Source: Usnea hakonensis
Lineage: Eukaryota > Ascomycota > Lecanoromycetes > Lecanorales > Parmeliaceae
Direction: 5' to 3'
Assembly (NCBI GenBank): GCA_013423325.1
Contig: BLJB01000467.1
Location: 35,978-99,977, forward strand
Length of the DNA stretch: 64,000 nt
Position 1 is the stretch's first letter. Each line of letters starts with the position of its first letter. The translations under genes were made by a program, and so were the position numbers. Of the stretch, positions 50,785-63,810 are shown piece by piece. The notes beneath the pieces were generated by a model. The model searched no databases. It was given only the letters and a program-made list of their open reading frames with translations, and had not been told where the DNA came from.

Positions 50785-53276
50785 ATTTTTACTATAGTTA
50801 AGATTATAAAAATAGTTACTAAAATCTCTATTTATAATTTAGAATCTAAGATTTACTATTTAAATAACTATACTATCCTTTCTTTTTACTTAAAAGGAAT
50901 ATTATTAAATAATATTACTACTCTTACCTAAATTACTAGGGAAGTCTATATTATTAATAGTCTAAATATAGATATACTAATTAGATCTAATATCCTTACT
51001 CTAAAATATATAGTTATTAATTTTATTAAGTAGTTAATAATAATTAGTAGCTATTAAGACTTAATAATTAAAATAGACTTATATATACTATAGGTACTAA
51101 TTACTATTATAAGCTCGCTAAAATAGTAAAACTAGAAAACTAGGCTAAAAAAGATCTAGAAAGATAGTCCGGTCTACCCCTAATATAGCCTATATTAATA
51201 AGCTAGTTATTAAACGTAATATAGGCTCTACTAAAGAAAATAGGTAGAGAATCGCGTCGTTTACTAATTATAAGGCTAAAAAGTCTTAAATAATATTATA
51301 ATTATTACGCGCGACGAATTTAGTTATTAATATTAATAACCTCTATCTATTTCTACTTTCCTCTTTAAAATATTAATAATCTTTATCTATTCTACTCTCC
51401 TCTTTAAAATATTAATTTATTTATTCTACTATTTAATATATTAATTACTTTTTTAGCTCTAGTTTTTAAATAATAGTTCTAATTCTTAACTATATTCCTA
51501 AATAGTAGTTAGATAACCTATACTAAAAATAAAGATATTTATAGACCTTAATATTAAAGAACTTATTAAGAGATATTAGAATACTAATAAAAAAGAATCT
51601 TAATATTTTTATTTTAATAAGCTAATTACTAACGTCCTTAAACGCCCCGATATATATTTACTAAATAGATTAGAATTATTCGATATTTAAATTATTATAA
51701 TTATTTACTTTACCCTTTCTAGGGAGAATCGAGGCGTTAAGTAACCTAAGGTCTTTACTACTAAAGGTAAATTAAGATTAATATTTATATATAAAGATTA
51801 GCCCGCGAAGATTTATAACTTCGAGGCCTATATTTTTAGATACGTTCTACTAGAAAAAAAGTATAATATATTTAATTCTAAAAAAATAGTATTAAATTTA
51901 TTAATAATCTAATCTAGACTAGTTCTAAAAGATACTTAGCCTATTTTCTATAGACTTATAGTAAAGGTATAGTTAACTAAGTATAAATTATTAACTATAA
52001 ACTCGCTAAAGGTTAAGATTAAGGTAAAAATAATAAAGATAGTAATATTAAAAATAACGCGAAATACTAGATAAATCTAGTATATAAAGAATAAAATTAA
52101 AAATAAATTAAAGGCTAATAAAAAAGATAACGAGTTAAATAACTAGTAAGGTATTATAAAATATTAAGACTCTAAAGTTAAATAGATAAAAAAGGATATA
52201 TACTAAAAAATTTAAAATTAATTAATTACCCTAATTAAGACGGTTTCTATACTCTAGTCTAAAGTATATATATTAAAATATAAAGATATAGCCGCTACTA
52301 CTTTATCTAATAAGAAATAAAAGATAGAATTAAAGTTAGCTATATCTAAATTATTAAAGTTAATAGAAGTACTATTTAAAATATCTAAGACTCTATCTAT
52401 TATTATAATCTCTACTAAAAAAGCCCTATTAGTTATCTCTATTAAGTTAATTAAAATATTAATAAAGCTTACTCTAATATTAAAAAAGAGATACGACTTA
52501 ATAGATAAATTAATAATATTAGATCTATTATATCTATAAATAAAACTTAATATTATAAATATAAAGTCTTTAATAAAATAACTTCGTATATTTTAAAATA
52601 TAAATTTAGACCTCGTTCTAAAAAATAGCGAACTAAACGATTCTAATTATAATCTTTATTACTAACTAAATAAGTATAAAACTAGGATAGCGTTTCTAAT
52701 TAGATATAGATATATATACTACCTTATACTATATTAGATACTATTATTAAAATAATCGTAATATACGGACTTTCTAAAGAAGACTATAATTACTTATATA
52801 TATTATTTTCGAAGTCTATAGATATTATTAATAATAAGATATTTAACGCGTACCCTAGTTTCTACTACTAAATTTATAAATTAGATAGCGATTTAGATAA
52901 TAAAATAAAAGGTTAACCTGCTATTACTACTATTAATTTAATCGCTCTCGCTACCCCTAATTTTATAATTAATTCTACTACTATTATTATTATCTATTCT
53001 ATACTCGATTCCCTTATTATTAATACTACTAAGGATATAGCTATTTCTACTACTAATAGTCTAGTAAATCTCTCTATTATAGGCGTCTTAAGAAAAGAAG
53101 ATAAAGTAGAAGATATTATTACTATCTTAATAAGGGCTTCTAAAAAAAATAGGGAGCTCCCTATTAAATAAGTATAATCTTTTAGTAATTTCCTAATATT
53201 ATAAGATATAGTTAGTACTAGTTTTAATTAATTAAAAAATAAGGTCGAAGAGGAAATACTTTAAAAAATTTATATA

Positions 53277-53392
53277 CTTACTATTAATAGATAATTCTAC
53301 TCTTATACTCTACTTACTAGCGTATCTTTATACTCTTACTATTAATAGATAAATCTACTCTTATATCCTACTTACTAGCGTATCTTTATACT
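53277..53392. repeat. Two 58-bp tandem repeats
   Basis: Copies at 53,277-53,334 and 53,335-53,392 (ctactcttata, cttactagcgtatctttata). They differ at a few bases. Confidence 0.8.
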
Positions 53393-53494
53393 ATTACTAA
53401 TATATTTACTATTATACTACTAAACCGTCCCTAGTACACGAAGGCGTATATTCTTTTTTTACTTAAGGGTACTATTATAAATCTAGAGATCTAG

Positions 53495-53578
53495 ATCTAC
53501 TTATAGCGGAGTCGGACTTACAGGTAATTAGCACTTATCTACTTATAGCGAAATCGGACTTATAGGTAACTAGCGCTT
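53495..53578. repeat. Two 42-bp tandem repeats in a less mutated patch
   Basis: Copies at 53,495-53,536 and 53,537-53,578 (atctacttatagcg, tcggactta, aggtaa). One copy keeps CA (cttacaggtaattagcac); the other shows RIP-type changes. Confidence 0.8.
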
Positions 53579-53699
53579 ATCCGGATTTACCATAGCGGGG
53601 CTTAATACGTATACTTAATAGTAAATATTAGTAGAGATAATATATCTTTATTACCACCCATAATTTAACCCATATTACCTATAGAGGACCACCTCTTTA

Positions 53700-54631
53700 C
53701 TTTTTACCTAATACTATTATTACTATAGCTATTTATAATATAAGGTTAAATAGATAGATATTCTAAAAGATAATAAATAATATTATATAAATAGTAGCGA
53801 GTTTAATAATATTAAAGAGATAGTCTAAAAGTTTTATAAATAATATTTAAAGGCTCCTTATTAACGTTAGCCCTACTAAAGTAGTTTTAATTTAATAATA
53901 TTTTAAATATTATATTATTCGACTACTTTTATAGATTCGAGTTATATAGATCCTTTTTAGTAAAATATAATTAGAGAAGAATCTATCTAAGGCTCTAACT
54001 TTTTAATATCTATATTAAATAAGACCTACTATATATATTCTTATTATTAATATATATCTAAATATCTTTTAATACTATTTAATATTACTTCTAGAGTATT
54101 ATTATTATTATTATTATTAATAATCTATATTAAAATTATTTTCTAATATTTAACTCTATTTCTTTAAAGAAAGTTTATAAATAAGGCTCTATAATTAAGA
54201 TTAGATTTAATTTAATTTAATTTAATAATATCTAATTAATAGAAGGCCTTTATTTAATAATTTTATCTCTACTTCTAAATCGAATATTAAATTATTATTC
54301 TATATCTAAATATCTTTTTATTAACTATTTTACTAATCTAGAACTAAATCGCTTTATTTCGAAAGCCCCTAAAATAATATAATATTATATATATAAAGAA
54401 TATTATCTCTTAAGATATATAAATATATCTTCTAAAGGGGGGGGGTAATATTACGAGTATAACTACTTATAGGGCTAAAGAAGATATATAACCTTTTTTC
54501 TATTTAAGTTTAGCGCCTTAATATCTCTCTACCTATATATCTTTCTTATATCTATATATAGATTTTACCTCCTTATTAATTAAATCCTAGTTATATATTA
54601 CTATTAACTTAATCTGGTTATAGTCCTAATA
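53700..54631 (+). mobile_element. Gypsy-1 3' fragment (end of pol, polypurine tract, 3' LTR)
   Basis: Aligns in reverse with 17,326-18,290 of Gypsy-1: shared pol tail, polypurine tract (GGGGGGGGGGTAA, ~54,436-54,448) and a mutated 183-bp LTR at 54,449-54,631 (tattacgagtata ... agtcctaata). The 5' end near 53,690-53,715 is approximate. No matching 5' LTR was found. Confidence 0.75.
54449..54631 (+). repeat. Gypsy-1 fragment 3' LTR
   Basis: 183 bp, RIP-mutated along its whole length. Confidence 0.8.
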
Positions 54632-55300
54632 AATAGAGGATATCCTAGTTATTAATAGCTAATTAATAGTAGTTAAAGATAGATATTAGTATTATATATT
54701 ATAGCTACTATATTATAATATAAGTAAAAGTAGAGTATATTAAAAGTCTAAATTAATACTACTAAGAAATCTATCTAAGTACTATAGTACTAACTAATAT
54801 ACGGCACTACTACTAGTACCTTAGTAATAGTTATACTAGTAATAGTAATGACCGTAACAAGGGCCCTTATAACTCTCGTCTTTATAGCTTTATATAAGTA
54901 TACTAAAAATAAATAGCTCTAATCTCTAGAGCTCTAGGATTAATTTCTAGAACTTTAGATATTAATAGCGGGGCTTATAATATATTCTAGGTACTTTTCT
55001 ACTTACTTACTATATCTACTACTACTATTACTATTAGAGTAATTATCTATTTTATTATAGATCGGCCTATTTTAGGCCTTATAGAATCTTATATAATACT
55101 TAGAGTATTTTACTATTTATATTTAGAGTATTCTACTACTTATATTTAAATTATTTATATTAATAATATTTATATATCTCTATATATATCCTTTAACCTT
55201 ATTTTATTTAGATTTTAGTATATACTCGATATATATTAAATTTAATTTTTAAATAATCGTATTTTTATAAAATATAGAATTTTAATATTATAGACGGATT
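54632..55300 (+). mobile_element. Copia A3 continuation (3' UTR), RIP-mutated
   Basis: About 54,870-55,300 resembles the 3' UTR of A2 (47,690-48,010), e.g. ttttaaataatcgtattttt and atactcgatat near 55,210-55,260. Its missing end is the segment at 6,463-6,641 in reverse complement, on the far side of the inversion. 54,632-54,870 is unclassified. Confidence 0.6.
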
Positions 55301-55413
55301 TATTGAAAGTGGGTCACAACTTCGTTACGTAACTCTACCTTCTTAGTCTTACTTTCCTTCGTAGTACTCTATAGATAATATAATTACGATATATCCTACC
55401 CTATATTATAATA
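55301..55413 (+). repeat. C2 5' LTR
   Basis: 113 bp. The outer left end is unmutated (gaaagtgggtcacaac), the inner end mutated. Confidence 0.85.
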
Positions 55414-55428
55414 GACTATAAGCCCGGG

Positions 55429-58400
55429 CTTTACCTAATAGTATTCTAGTATATTATAGTTAGAATATTAATAGCGACTCTCTATATAGCGATAGCTATA
55501 TTATTAAGCGCTATAGTAATACTCTATTTAATAACCTTTAAAGGTAAGAAATTCCTATATATAAATAGTTATTTAGGCCTAAATAGTTATAATTCGTTAT
55601 AAATTCGAGGGCTAGGAATTATATAAAAAATACTAGTAATTCTCTAGCCTCGACTTAACGCCGTTAATATCGAAGGCTAGTAAAGCTAAGGTATTATTAA
55701 GGCTTACTTTAAACTAGCTAATTATATATATTTTAGCCCCTAGAAGATTACCTTCCCTATATAGGATATACTAAATAAAGGGGAATATACCCTTATTTAT
55801 ATACTAATAAATATTATAAATATAGTAGCGAGTATCTAGATTTATAGTCTAAAGTTAATTATATAATATTTATAATAACGATTAAAAAGAAGCTAAACTA
55901 ATCTTCTTAATTCTAACTATTAATATAAATAAGGATAAAAACTAAATAGATAGATAAATTTAGAAGATATAAATCCTAACCTTTTCTATAGCTTTTATAA
56001 ATAGAGGTATAAGTAGAGGTAAGTAGAGACTAGGGTAAAGAATAGTCTTAGCCTCTCTAGCCTCTATTAGAAAAGAGTAAATTCTAAGGCTAATAGCCTT
56101 TTTAGCCTCTATCAATATATATAGATAAAGTAGCGCGTAGACGCGCTAAAAAATAATATTATTAAGCTAGAAAATTATAAGATATAGATATCTTTAAATT
56201 AGAGATAAATATTTTTAAACTAGATATAAATAGTATTATATCTACCTTAAAGCGATCGGTAGAAAAAGTAGAATATAATTAGATAGAAATTAATATCTAT
56301 ACTAAATAACTAAGGAGAAACTTATTTCCCTTAAATATAGATACTATTTAAAATAAATATAATTCGGATAAAAAATCTAGTTAAGATAATTCTATTAAGA
56401 GAGTATTAATTATAAAGAATAAATTTAACTCCCTCCTTTAATCTTTTATACTAGAATTATTAATATTATTTTCTACTCCCTTAGCCTTAGTCTATAAAAA
56501 AGACCCTTCGTAAATAGAGATCTTAACTATATTATAAGAATTATAAAGCTAAAAGAGACTTTTTACTTATTCTTAAAATACTATTCTAAATTACGAATAG
56601 TAATATAGATAGCGAGTATAGTCTAAAGTCTTTTATTAACTCTACGTCTACTTCTAGATAATCTACCTCTAAATTAATTATAGAAATATCTTTAGATATT
56701 AATCTCTTTAATTTATAAGCTAGGCCGATATTACTAGTACTAAAAACTTTAAATATAAATTTAAGTTCTAGTTTAAATTCTAGTTTAAGTTCTAGTTTAA
56801 GTTTAAGCTTAAATAGAAATAGAAGTAGAAATAGAAGTATAGGCTTAAATATATTATTACTAAAATTAAGACTAGTAAATTATATAGCCTTAACTTATAT
56901 AATTCGGACTTAGATAGCTTATATATCTATTTAGTATATTAGTAGCTTATCTAAATTATTATTATTATTACCCCTAATTAAGGAAGAATTAGATTTTAAC
57001 TATATTAAGTAAAGAAACTAAAATCTTAGCCTTTTTAAACTATTTAAATAATATTAATAAGCTTAAAGGCGCTTTAAACTATTAAGTATAAAAATAATAA
57101 TTCGAGAATAAATTAAAGCTCTTAAATATATAGCGCTATATTATAAAAGACTATATAGCCTCTATCGGAGTAACTACTAATAAGCTCGAAGCCTAGAAAT
57201 AGACTTAAGATAAGATCTATATTATATTTAAATCTTATTATAAGCGTAATCCTCGCTCTATAATTAAAGATAAAACTAATATTAAAAAGGTCTAGATAAT
57301 CTTTAAAAAGTATAAGCCTTAGGGCTTTAATATCCTTAATTTAATCTTTAGAAAACTTAATACTATTAATTTAATAGACTATAATAACGATCTTTAGATC
57401 TATATTAATAATTTTATTAAGATATTAGAAGAGTTTAATACTCTATCTTTAAAGCTTTATTTTAATAAGAACTAGAAAATCTACTACTTTTATTTAGACT
57501 TAGACTTAGTCTATAACTCGTACTACGAATAGTATAATTAAATCTATAATACCTTTAATAATAATAGCGAGTATAAGTTTAACTTAGATTATACTATTAC
57601 TCGGTTTATTAATATTATTATAAACCCTATAAACTCTATATCCTTTATTAAAATCTAGATATTAGTTATCTTAGTTAATAGTATTTTTATATATACTCCG
57701 TAGAGTATTATTACTTTAGTAGCTATCGGGGGAGCTTCTAAAAATAAGATTTAAATAGATATATATACTAGTAATTTATATATATATACCTAGATCTATA
57801 AGTACTATAACTACTATAAAAAGGACTAGTATAATAATTTAGAATATATCTCTCTATACCCCTATTTAAAAAGAAAGGAGAATAATAGGAATAGTAATAA
57901 TAATAGTAATAATTCCTATAACTATAATAATTATAAACGTAGCGGATATAGTAGTTAAGATAGCTATAAAGGTAATAGTAATAATACCTCTAATAATTTT
58001 AAGCTAGCTACTAAGACTTTAGTAGCTATAGTAATAGTTATTAAGTCTATAGTATTTAGCTTTATAGCTTATATTAAGTAGTCTAGCTCTAAAGCTATAT
58101 ATTTTATTATAAATTTTTAGTAGCTCTAAAATTAGACTACTTAGCCTCTACCCTTTTAGAAAATAATAGTATAAATATCCTTTATCTTTATAACTACTAT
58201 ACTCTTAATACTATAGTTTATTAATAGTACTTATATCTAGTATATAGTAAGAAATTATTTAATCTTTTAGACCTTTACCCCCTTTATAATACTAGCTAAA
58301 ATTAATAGTATTATAGACTATATTCTAGTTAAAGGAACTAGTTAAATTTAGCTTTAATATAAAGGCCTTAAAGATAAATAGATACTAATTATTAATAATA

Positions 58401-61400
58401 TCTAGTATATACTTATAAATAAGTTAAACCTAATTTTTTAGAGATAGCTCGAGGACTAAGATATATTTCTTATACTCGTACTAAATAGAATTAATATTAG
58501 AAAGTATAGTATTATTTTTAGATACTAGTATAATTATTTATATATACTTAATATATAGATTAAAGCCTCTATATATCTAATAGTTATTAATAGAGATATT
58601 CCTATTTATAATATATCCCCTTTAAATATAACTATTTTTACTACTAATCTAGAGTCTTAAATTAATAAGGAGACTTTATAAATATAGTATAACTACTATA
58701 ATTATTTAGATTACTAAAACCTTAAGAAGCTTATTAAGATATATATTAAAATAGACTTTACTATTCCTCCTTCTACTAATATATATAAACTATATAATAT
58801 TATTAATATAAAAGTCGAATCGTATAAGTACTATATAGAGTCTAGATACTAGGAAAACGATTTAATCTATAATAATATTTAGGGTCTATTCTCTACTTCT
58901 TATAATAGCTATTAGTAGATAATTACCTTTTTAGATAATAAGACTCTTAGGTCTACTATAATCTTTCTACTAAATAAAGAAGGGCTTATAGTCTTTAAAA
59001 TATTTAAGTCCTTTCTAAATTAAGTAGAATATAAAGATTATAAATATACCCGCTTTTATATAGATTATAATACTAAGTATAATAATTACGAAATATATAT
59101 ATATCGTCTTATTAAAAGTATTACTTAGGAAGATATTATATCTAGGAACCCCTAAATAAATAGTAAGTTAGAATATTTTAGATAAATAATCTAATAAAAA
59201 GCTAGTACTATATTTAAAAAGAGTAGTCTATTCTAGAGATTCTAAACTAAATTTATAAAGACTTTAAATTATCTTTATAATATATAGTCTATCTTAGATT
59301 AGAATATTACCCTTTACTAGATATATATAGAATATCCTCTAGATCTTTTATACTTATATATTATTAGATAGATAAGCTACTATTAGGTATATCTAGAAAA
59401 TATTAAATAGATTAAGTATTAAGATTATATATATAAGGGTAAGCTCTTTAGCTATAAAAATCGCTTTTATTATATACTTATATCTAATAGTAAAATTAAA
59501 GTCTTCTCTAATATATATTAAATTAATAATATTCTATCTAAGTTTACCCTAATAGAACTTACCCCTTTCGGGGTATAATAAGCTAATAATATAAGATTTC
59601 TAGAGACTCGTAATAAGCGTTATATTAATACTCTTAATAATATAGATCCTATAGCCCCTTTAATATTATCTCTAGAGGAGAGTAGTAAAAGAAGATATAA
59701 AGACTTTATAGAAATAGCTAACTCTACTATAGCTAAATAGTATATAACTATAATTAGAATCCTAATTATATTAGTATTAGCGCTAGTAGCGTCTATATTA
59801 GTTACTTCTATACCTCCTATCTAGCTAAAAAGAATATAGCCCCTAAGACTTATAAGGGGAGATATACTAATAGTACTAACTTCCCTACGTATAGCTTTAG
59901 AGGAGTTATTAGATATAGTACTAGAGCTAGAGCTATTAGAATTATCTAATACTCTTAATAATAATACTCTTATACTCTTAATAGTCTCTAGGGACTTAGT
60001 ATATTTATATTTAGTAATAGATATAAAGTCTACTATTCGATTAATAATAGATAGTTAGCCTTTAAAATAATAGCTACTAAGATATAAAATTTTTTAAGTA
60101 TATTATAATTTTATATTTAATCTATTATTCTTATTAATTAAAGCTAATATTTCTAAACTATATAAATTTTAAAGTTATAAAGAGGTAATAGCTAATAAAT
60201 ATTTAAGAATATATTAGAAGCTTACTATATAGAAAGAGGTAGACTTCTAAATAACTAATAGAATATAGACTCTTATAGATCTTTTCTTAAATATATATAC
60301 CTTAGGAGATAAATAGGTCTATAAAATTAAGCGAGGGCTTTAGGGAGAGGTCGTAAAATATAAAGTATACTAGATAGTATATAGCTTTAAATAACGCGAA
60401 GATATTAATTTTAATAAGACTTTCGTCTCTATTATAAAGTCTATAAGTTATAAGGCTATCTTTACTTTAGCTATAGTCCTAAATTAGAAATTAGAGTAAA
60501 TAGATATTAAAATAGCCTTTCTATATAGTAATATAAAGGAGATTATTTATATTATTTAGTCTATAGGATTTAAGTCTAGAGGTAAATATAAGGTATATAA
60601 ATTAAAAAAGGTACTATATAGCCTTAAATAATCTTTTAGAGTATAATATAATACTCTAGTAGTATTTTTTATAGAGTTTAGATTTAAGTTTATTATAGCC
60701 GACTACTCCGTCTTTAGTAACGGCGCTACTATTATTACTATTTATATAGATAATATTCTACTTATAGGGCCCGATAAATAGAGGATCTAATATATTAAAG
60801 ATAAGTTTTATAAGCGCTTTAAAATAACTAATTTAGGCGAGTATTATTATTATCTTAATATAATTATTACTAGAGATCGGGCTAATTAAATCTTACGACT
60901 CGGCTAGGCTAGCTATATCTAGAAATTTATTACTAAATATAATATATAGGAATCTAAAGGAACCTCTACCCTAATAAGTATAGAGAAGTATTAAGCGGCC
61001 GAAAAGGATTTCTAGACTACTAAGGCTTCTCGTACCGCCTATTAATCTACTATTAGGTTACTAATATACGTAATACTTAGTATAAGGCCCGATATCGCGT
61101 ATACTATCTTAATAGTATCTCGGTATAGCTTAAATCTAAATAAGTTATATTAGAAAGCTATTAAGCGAATCTTTTAATATTTTAGATAGACTATTAATTA
61201 CTAGCTTATCTATAGGGGAGAACTAGAGTCCCTAATAGAGTATATAGATATTAATTAGGCTAGTAATTAAGATACTTAATACTCTATTTCTAGATATATC
61301 TTTAATATAGGTAATACTATAATTAGCTAATTATCTAAATAATAATCTATTATAGTACTTTTAATCTATAAGGCCGAGTATATCGACTAAATATAAGCTA

Positions 61401-61840
61401 CTAAAAAAGTAGTATAGCTATATAGTCTTTTAAATTAACTTAATCTCGAATACTAAGCTACTAAGATAGTAGTTATCTATTATAATAATTAAAGTATAAT
61501 AATATTAGCTAAAAACCCCTAATTTTATATATATACTAAATATATTAATATATAGTACTATTATATACGCGAATAAATTACTATTAAGAATATCGCTTTA
61601 GAATATATTCCTACTAATAGATAAGTTATTAATGGGCTTACTAAGGCCTTATATAAAGATAAATTTAATAAATTTTATAATCTTATTAGTTTAGAGGTAC
61701 CGCTATAATAGTATTATTCTAGGGGGGCTTATACTATCTATACGCTATTTCTATTCGCGTTTATATATAGGGGAGTAATTCTTATTTTAGCTACCTAGCG
61801 CTAGTCTTAATTTAGTAGGTAAGTATACGAAGTATACGCT
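55429..61840 (+). pseudogene. C2 gag-pol, RIP-destroyed
   Basis: Copia polyprotein remnant (motifs under the element). An imperfect repeat encoding (SSSL)n lies at about 56,755-56,815. No ATG remains in frame and stops are frequent. Confidence 0.75.
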
Positions 61841-61850
61841 TAAAGGGGAG

Positions 61851-61963
61851 TATTAAAAGTAGATTATAACTTTATTATATAACTTTACCTTCTTAGTCTT
61901 ACTTTCCTTTGTAGCACTCTATAGGCAATATAACTACGATGTATCCTACCCTACATTATAATA
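61851..61963 (+). repeat. C2 3' LTR
   Basis: 113 bp. The inner left half is strongly mutated, and the outer right half keeps CA/TG (gtagcactctataggcaata). Confidence 0.85.
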
Positions 61964-62955
61964 GATAATTCTAAGCTAACGCTATAGAAGCCTTTAATAA
62001 AGTATAATTCTATTATAATAGATAAAGCGTTTACTATAAGGTTATTAAACTCTAAGGTAGTAAAATCTAATAAAGCCTTTACTAAAGCTTTAAAATAAAA
62101 GTTATTATAACCTATTTTATTTCTATCTAGATAATTAATATTAGCCGAGTTATACTATTAGCTTATTAAGTTAGAAGTAGCTAGTTTAATCTAGATTATT
62201 AAAAAAGTAAGATATCTAATTAAGGCTTCTACTAAAGTAATAATTATTTATACTAACTATTTAATAATTCTAGATATTATACGATAAAGTAGTTTAAATA
62301 TTATATTAATAAAAAAGCTTAATTTATATCTAGTATATATATTAGAGTACTTATAGTATTTTTAGATCGAGGTACGCTATAAGATAGATAAATAGAATAT
62401 AGTACTAGATACTCTATTAAGACTAACTAATTAATCTATTTTATATTAGTTTAATAATTTTATTTTTAATTAAATTAATACTTTTCTAGTAAGCCTTATT
62501 ATTATATCTAATACCTTTTAGTAATATATATAAGAGGGCTACTATAATAATAGATAAAATCGAATTATCTATATAGTTAAAACTAATATAAAATTAGATA
62601 AGAATACTACTATATTATTATATATACTAGTAGATAGACTACTTTATTTTAATAATAATAAGAAAAGCCTTCGGCTATATATTTTAATAACTTTAGAAAA
62701 GAATATATTCTAACTTATATATAATAAATTTAGATATCTAGGTTATACTCGAATATATAAAAGAATTACTAAGGGCCTATATATCTATAATCTCTTTAAA
62801 AAGCTTTATAAATTTATTTAATACTATCTTATCTATTAATATAATTAGACCCCTTAATATAAATTCTATAAGTTTTTATAGTCTATCTATATATCTTCTA
62901 GGCCTTTTTATATTCTAAATATTAACTTTATCTTTATTTTATCTATAATTACTAT
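61964..62955 (+). mobile_element. Gypsy-2 pol continuation (RNase H and integrase start)
   Basis: Plus-strand reading gives PILFLSR, then IIKKVRYLIKAST and IIIYTN (YTD in the family), then IEVRYKIDK and a mutated DALSRL near 62,250-62,430. These are the RNase H end of fungal gypsy elements. An integrase zinc-binding region follows (ITLEKNIF near 62,680, YNQTPQYK near 62,840-62,870). It continues the reading that stops at 13,308 on the opposite strand. Cut by a LINE near 62,955. Confidence 0.78.
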
Positions 62956-63810
62956 AGAAGAAGAAGCTCTTTCTAGTAAAGAAAAATGAAGTACAATAAC
63001 CAGCACGAAGAGAAGCCTTTCATATTAGGTAGGGAACTAGAAGAAGAAGATATACTACTAGATATAGATATAATAGGGACTACTACTACTTTTAAGGGGG
63101 TAGAGTATATTAATATAGAAGTAGAATAAGACGCGGCTATTATATTCGCGATATTAATAATATAGATAGAGAGCCTAGAAGAGATACTTTAAATGTTTAA
63201 GATCCTATTTAAATTTATATTAAATAAATACTAAGTAGTAGAAAACGTATTAATTAATATTATATAAGTACTTATAGAAGGATAGAGTTAAGAAATTATA
63301 AAGTTATATATAAAGCTATAATAAAAGAAAGAAAAGTAGATAAGATAATATAAAAAAAAATAAATAAAAAATTAAATAAATATATTAATATATTAAGATA
63401 GTCTAATTATTAGATAAAGCTAAAGAAACCTATTTAAAATATCTAAAAAAGGCCTCTCTAATACTATAGTCTATATAATCTAACTAAAGGATTTAAAAAA
63501 ATAGAGATAGCTTCTAATATAAATTAGAGATAAGAAGAAAAGTAAAAATATAAAAGAAATAGTAAAAAAGATTCTAAAAGAACTAAAAGATATATAGATA
63601 TAAAGAGAGAGAGTTAAATAGCTAGAGATAATATATTATTTTTATAATAGCGACCTTTTAATCTAGATAACTATAATAGATATAAAAAAAGATTTAGAAA
63701 AGAATATATTTTAATTTATAAAAAAATATATATTAATTAGTATTATATAAAAGATATATTTAATAATAGTATATAATATTAGAGTTAATAGAGTAGATAT
63801 TAATACGTAT
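62956..63810 (+). mobile_element. LINE copy, ORF1 5' part, RIP-mutated (LINE-3)
   Basis: ATG at 62,988 opens MKYNNQHEEKPFILGREL, the same N-terminus as the ORF1-only LINE at 50,726. After ~30 codons RIP stops become frequent. The 5' border near 62,956 is approximate. Interrupted at 63,811 by another LINE in opposite orientation. Whether this copy carries ORF2 is unknown. Confidence 0.75.

Larger units (their letters stand above)
50785..53690 (+). pseudogene. RIP-mutated coding-like sequence, partly retrotransposon-derived
   Basis: The first ~400 bp continue the gag-like frame from 48,947, with residues such as YYLNNYTILSFYLKGI that could be the protease region. From about 51,540 a second long plus-strand frame with few stops (e.g. 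NVLKRPDIYLLNRLELFDI near 51,635-51,690) runs to about 52,650. I do not recognise it. Boundaries inside this stretch are unresolved. Confidence 0.4.
55301..61963 (+). mobile_element. Copia family C element 2 (C2), full length, RIP-dead
   Basis: 6,663 bp with 113-bp LTRs (55,301-55,413 and 61,851-61,963). The primer-binding site GACTATAAGCCCGGG lies at 55,414-55,428, and the polypurine tract AAAGGGGAG precedes the 3' LTR. Plus-strand motifs: integrase RFYIDYNTKYNNYEI and NP-x-I-N-S-K-L-E near 58,990-59,180, RT IYIDNILLIGPDK near 60,740-60,780, RNase H end LTKALYKDKFN near 61,630-61,680. Flanking 5-mers GGATT and GATAA do not match each other but match C1's flanks crosswise. Confidence 0.9.

Noticed and set aside
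6642..61963. Using LTR-LTR similarity to decide which C1/C2 LTRs were originally paired
   Set aside because: The similarity pattern follows inner/outer RIP exposure (3' LTRs resemble each other, 5' LTRs resemble each other), so it does not report insertion pairs.
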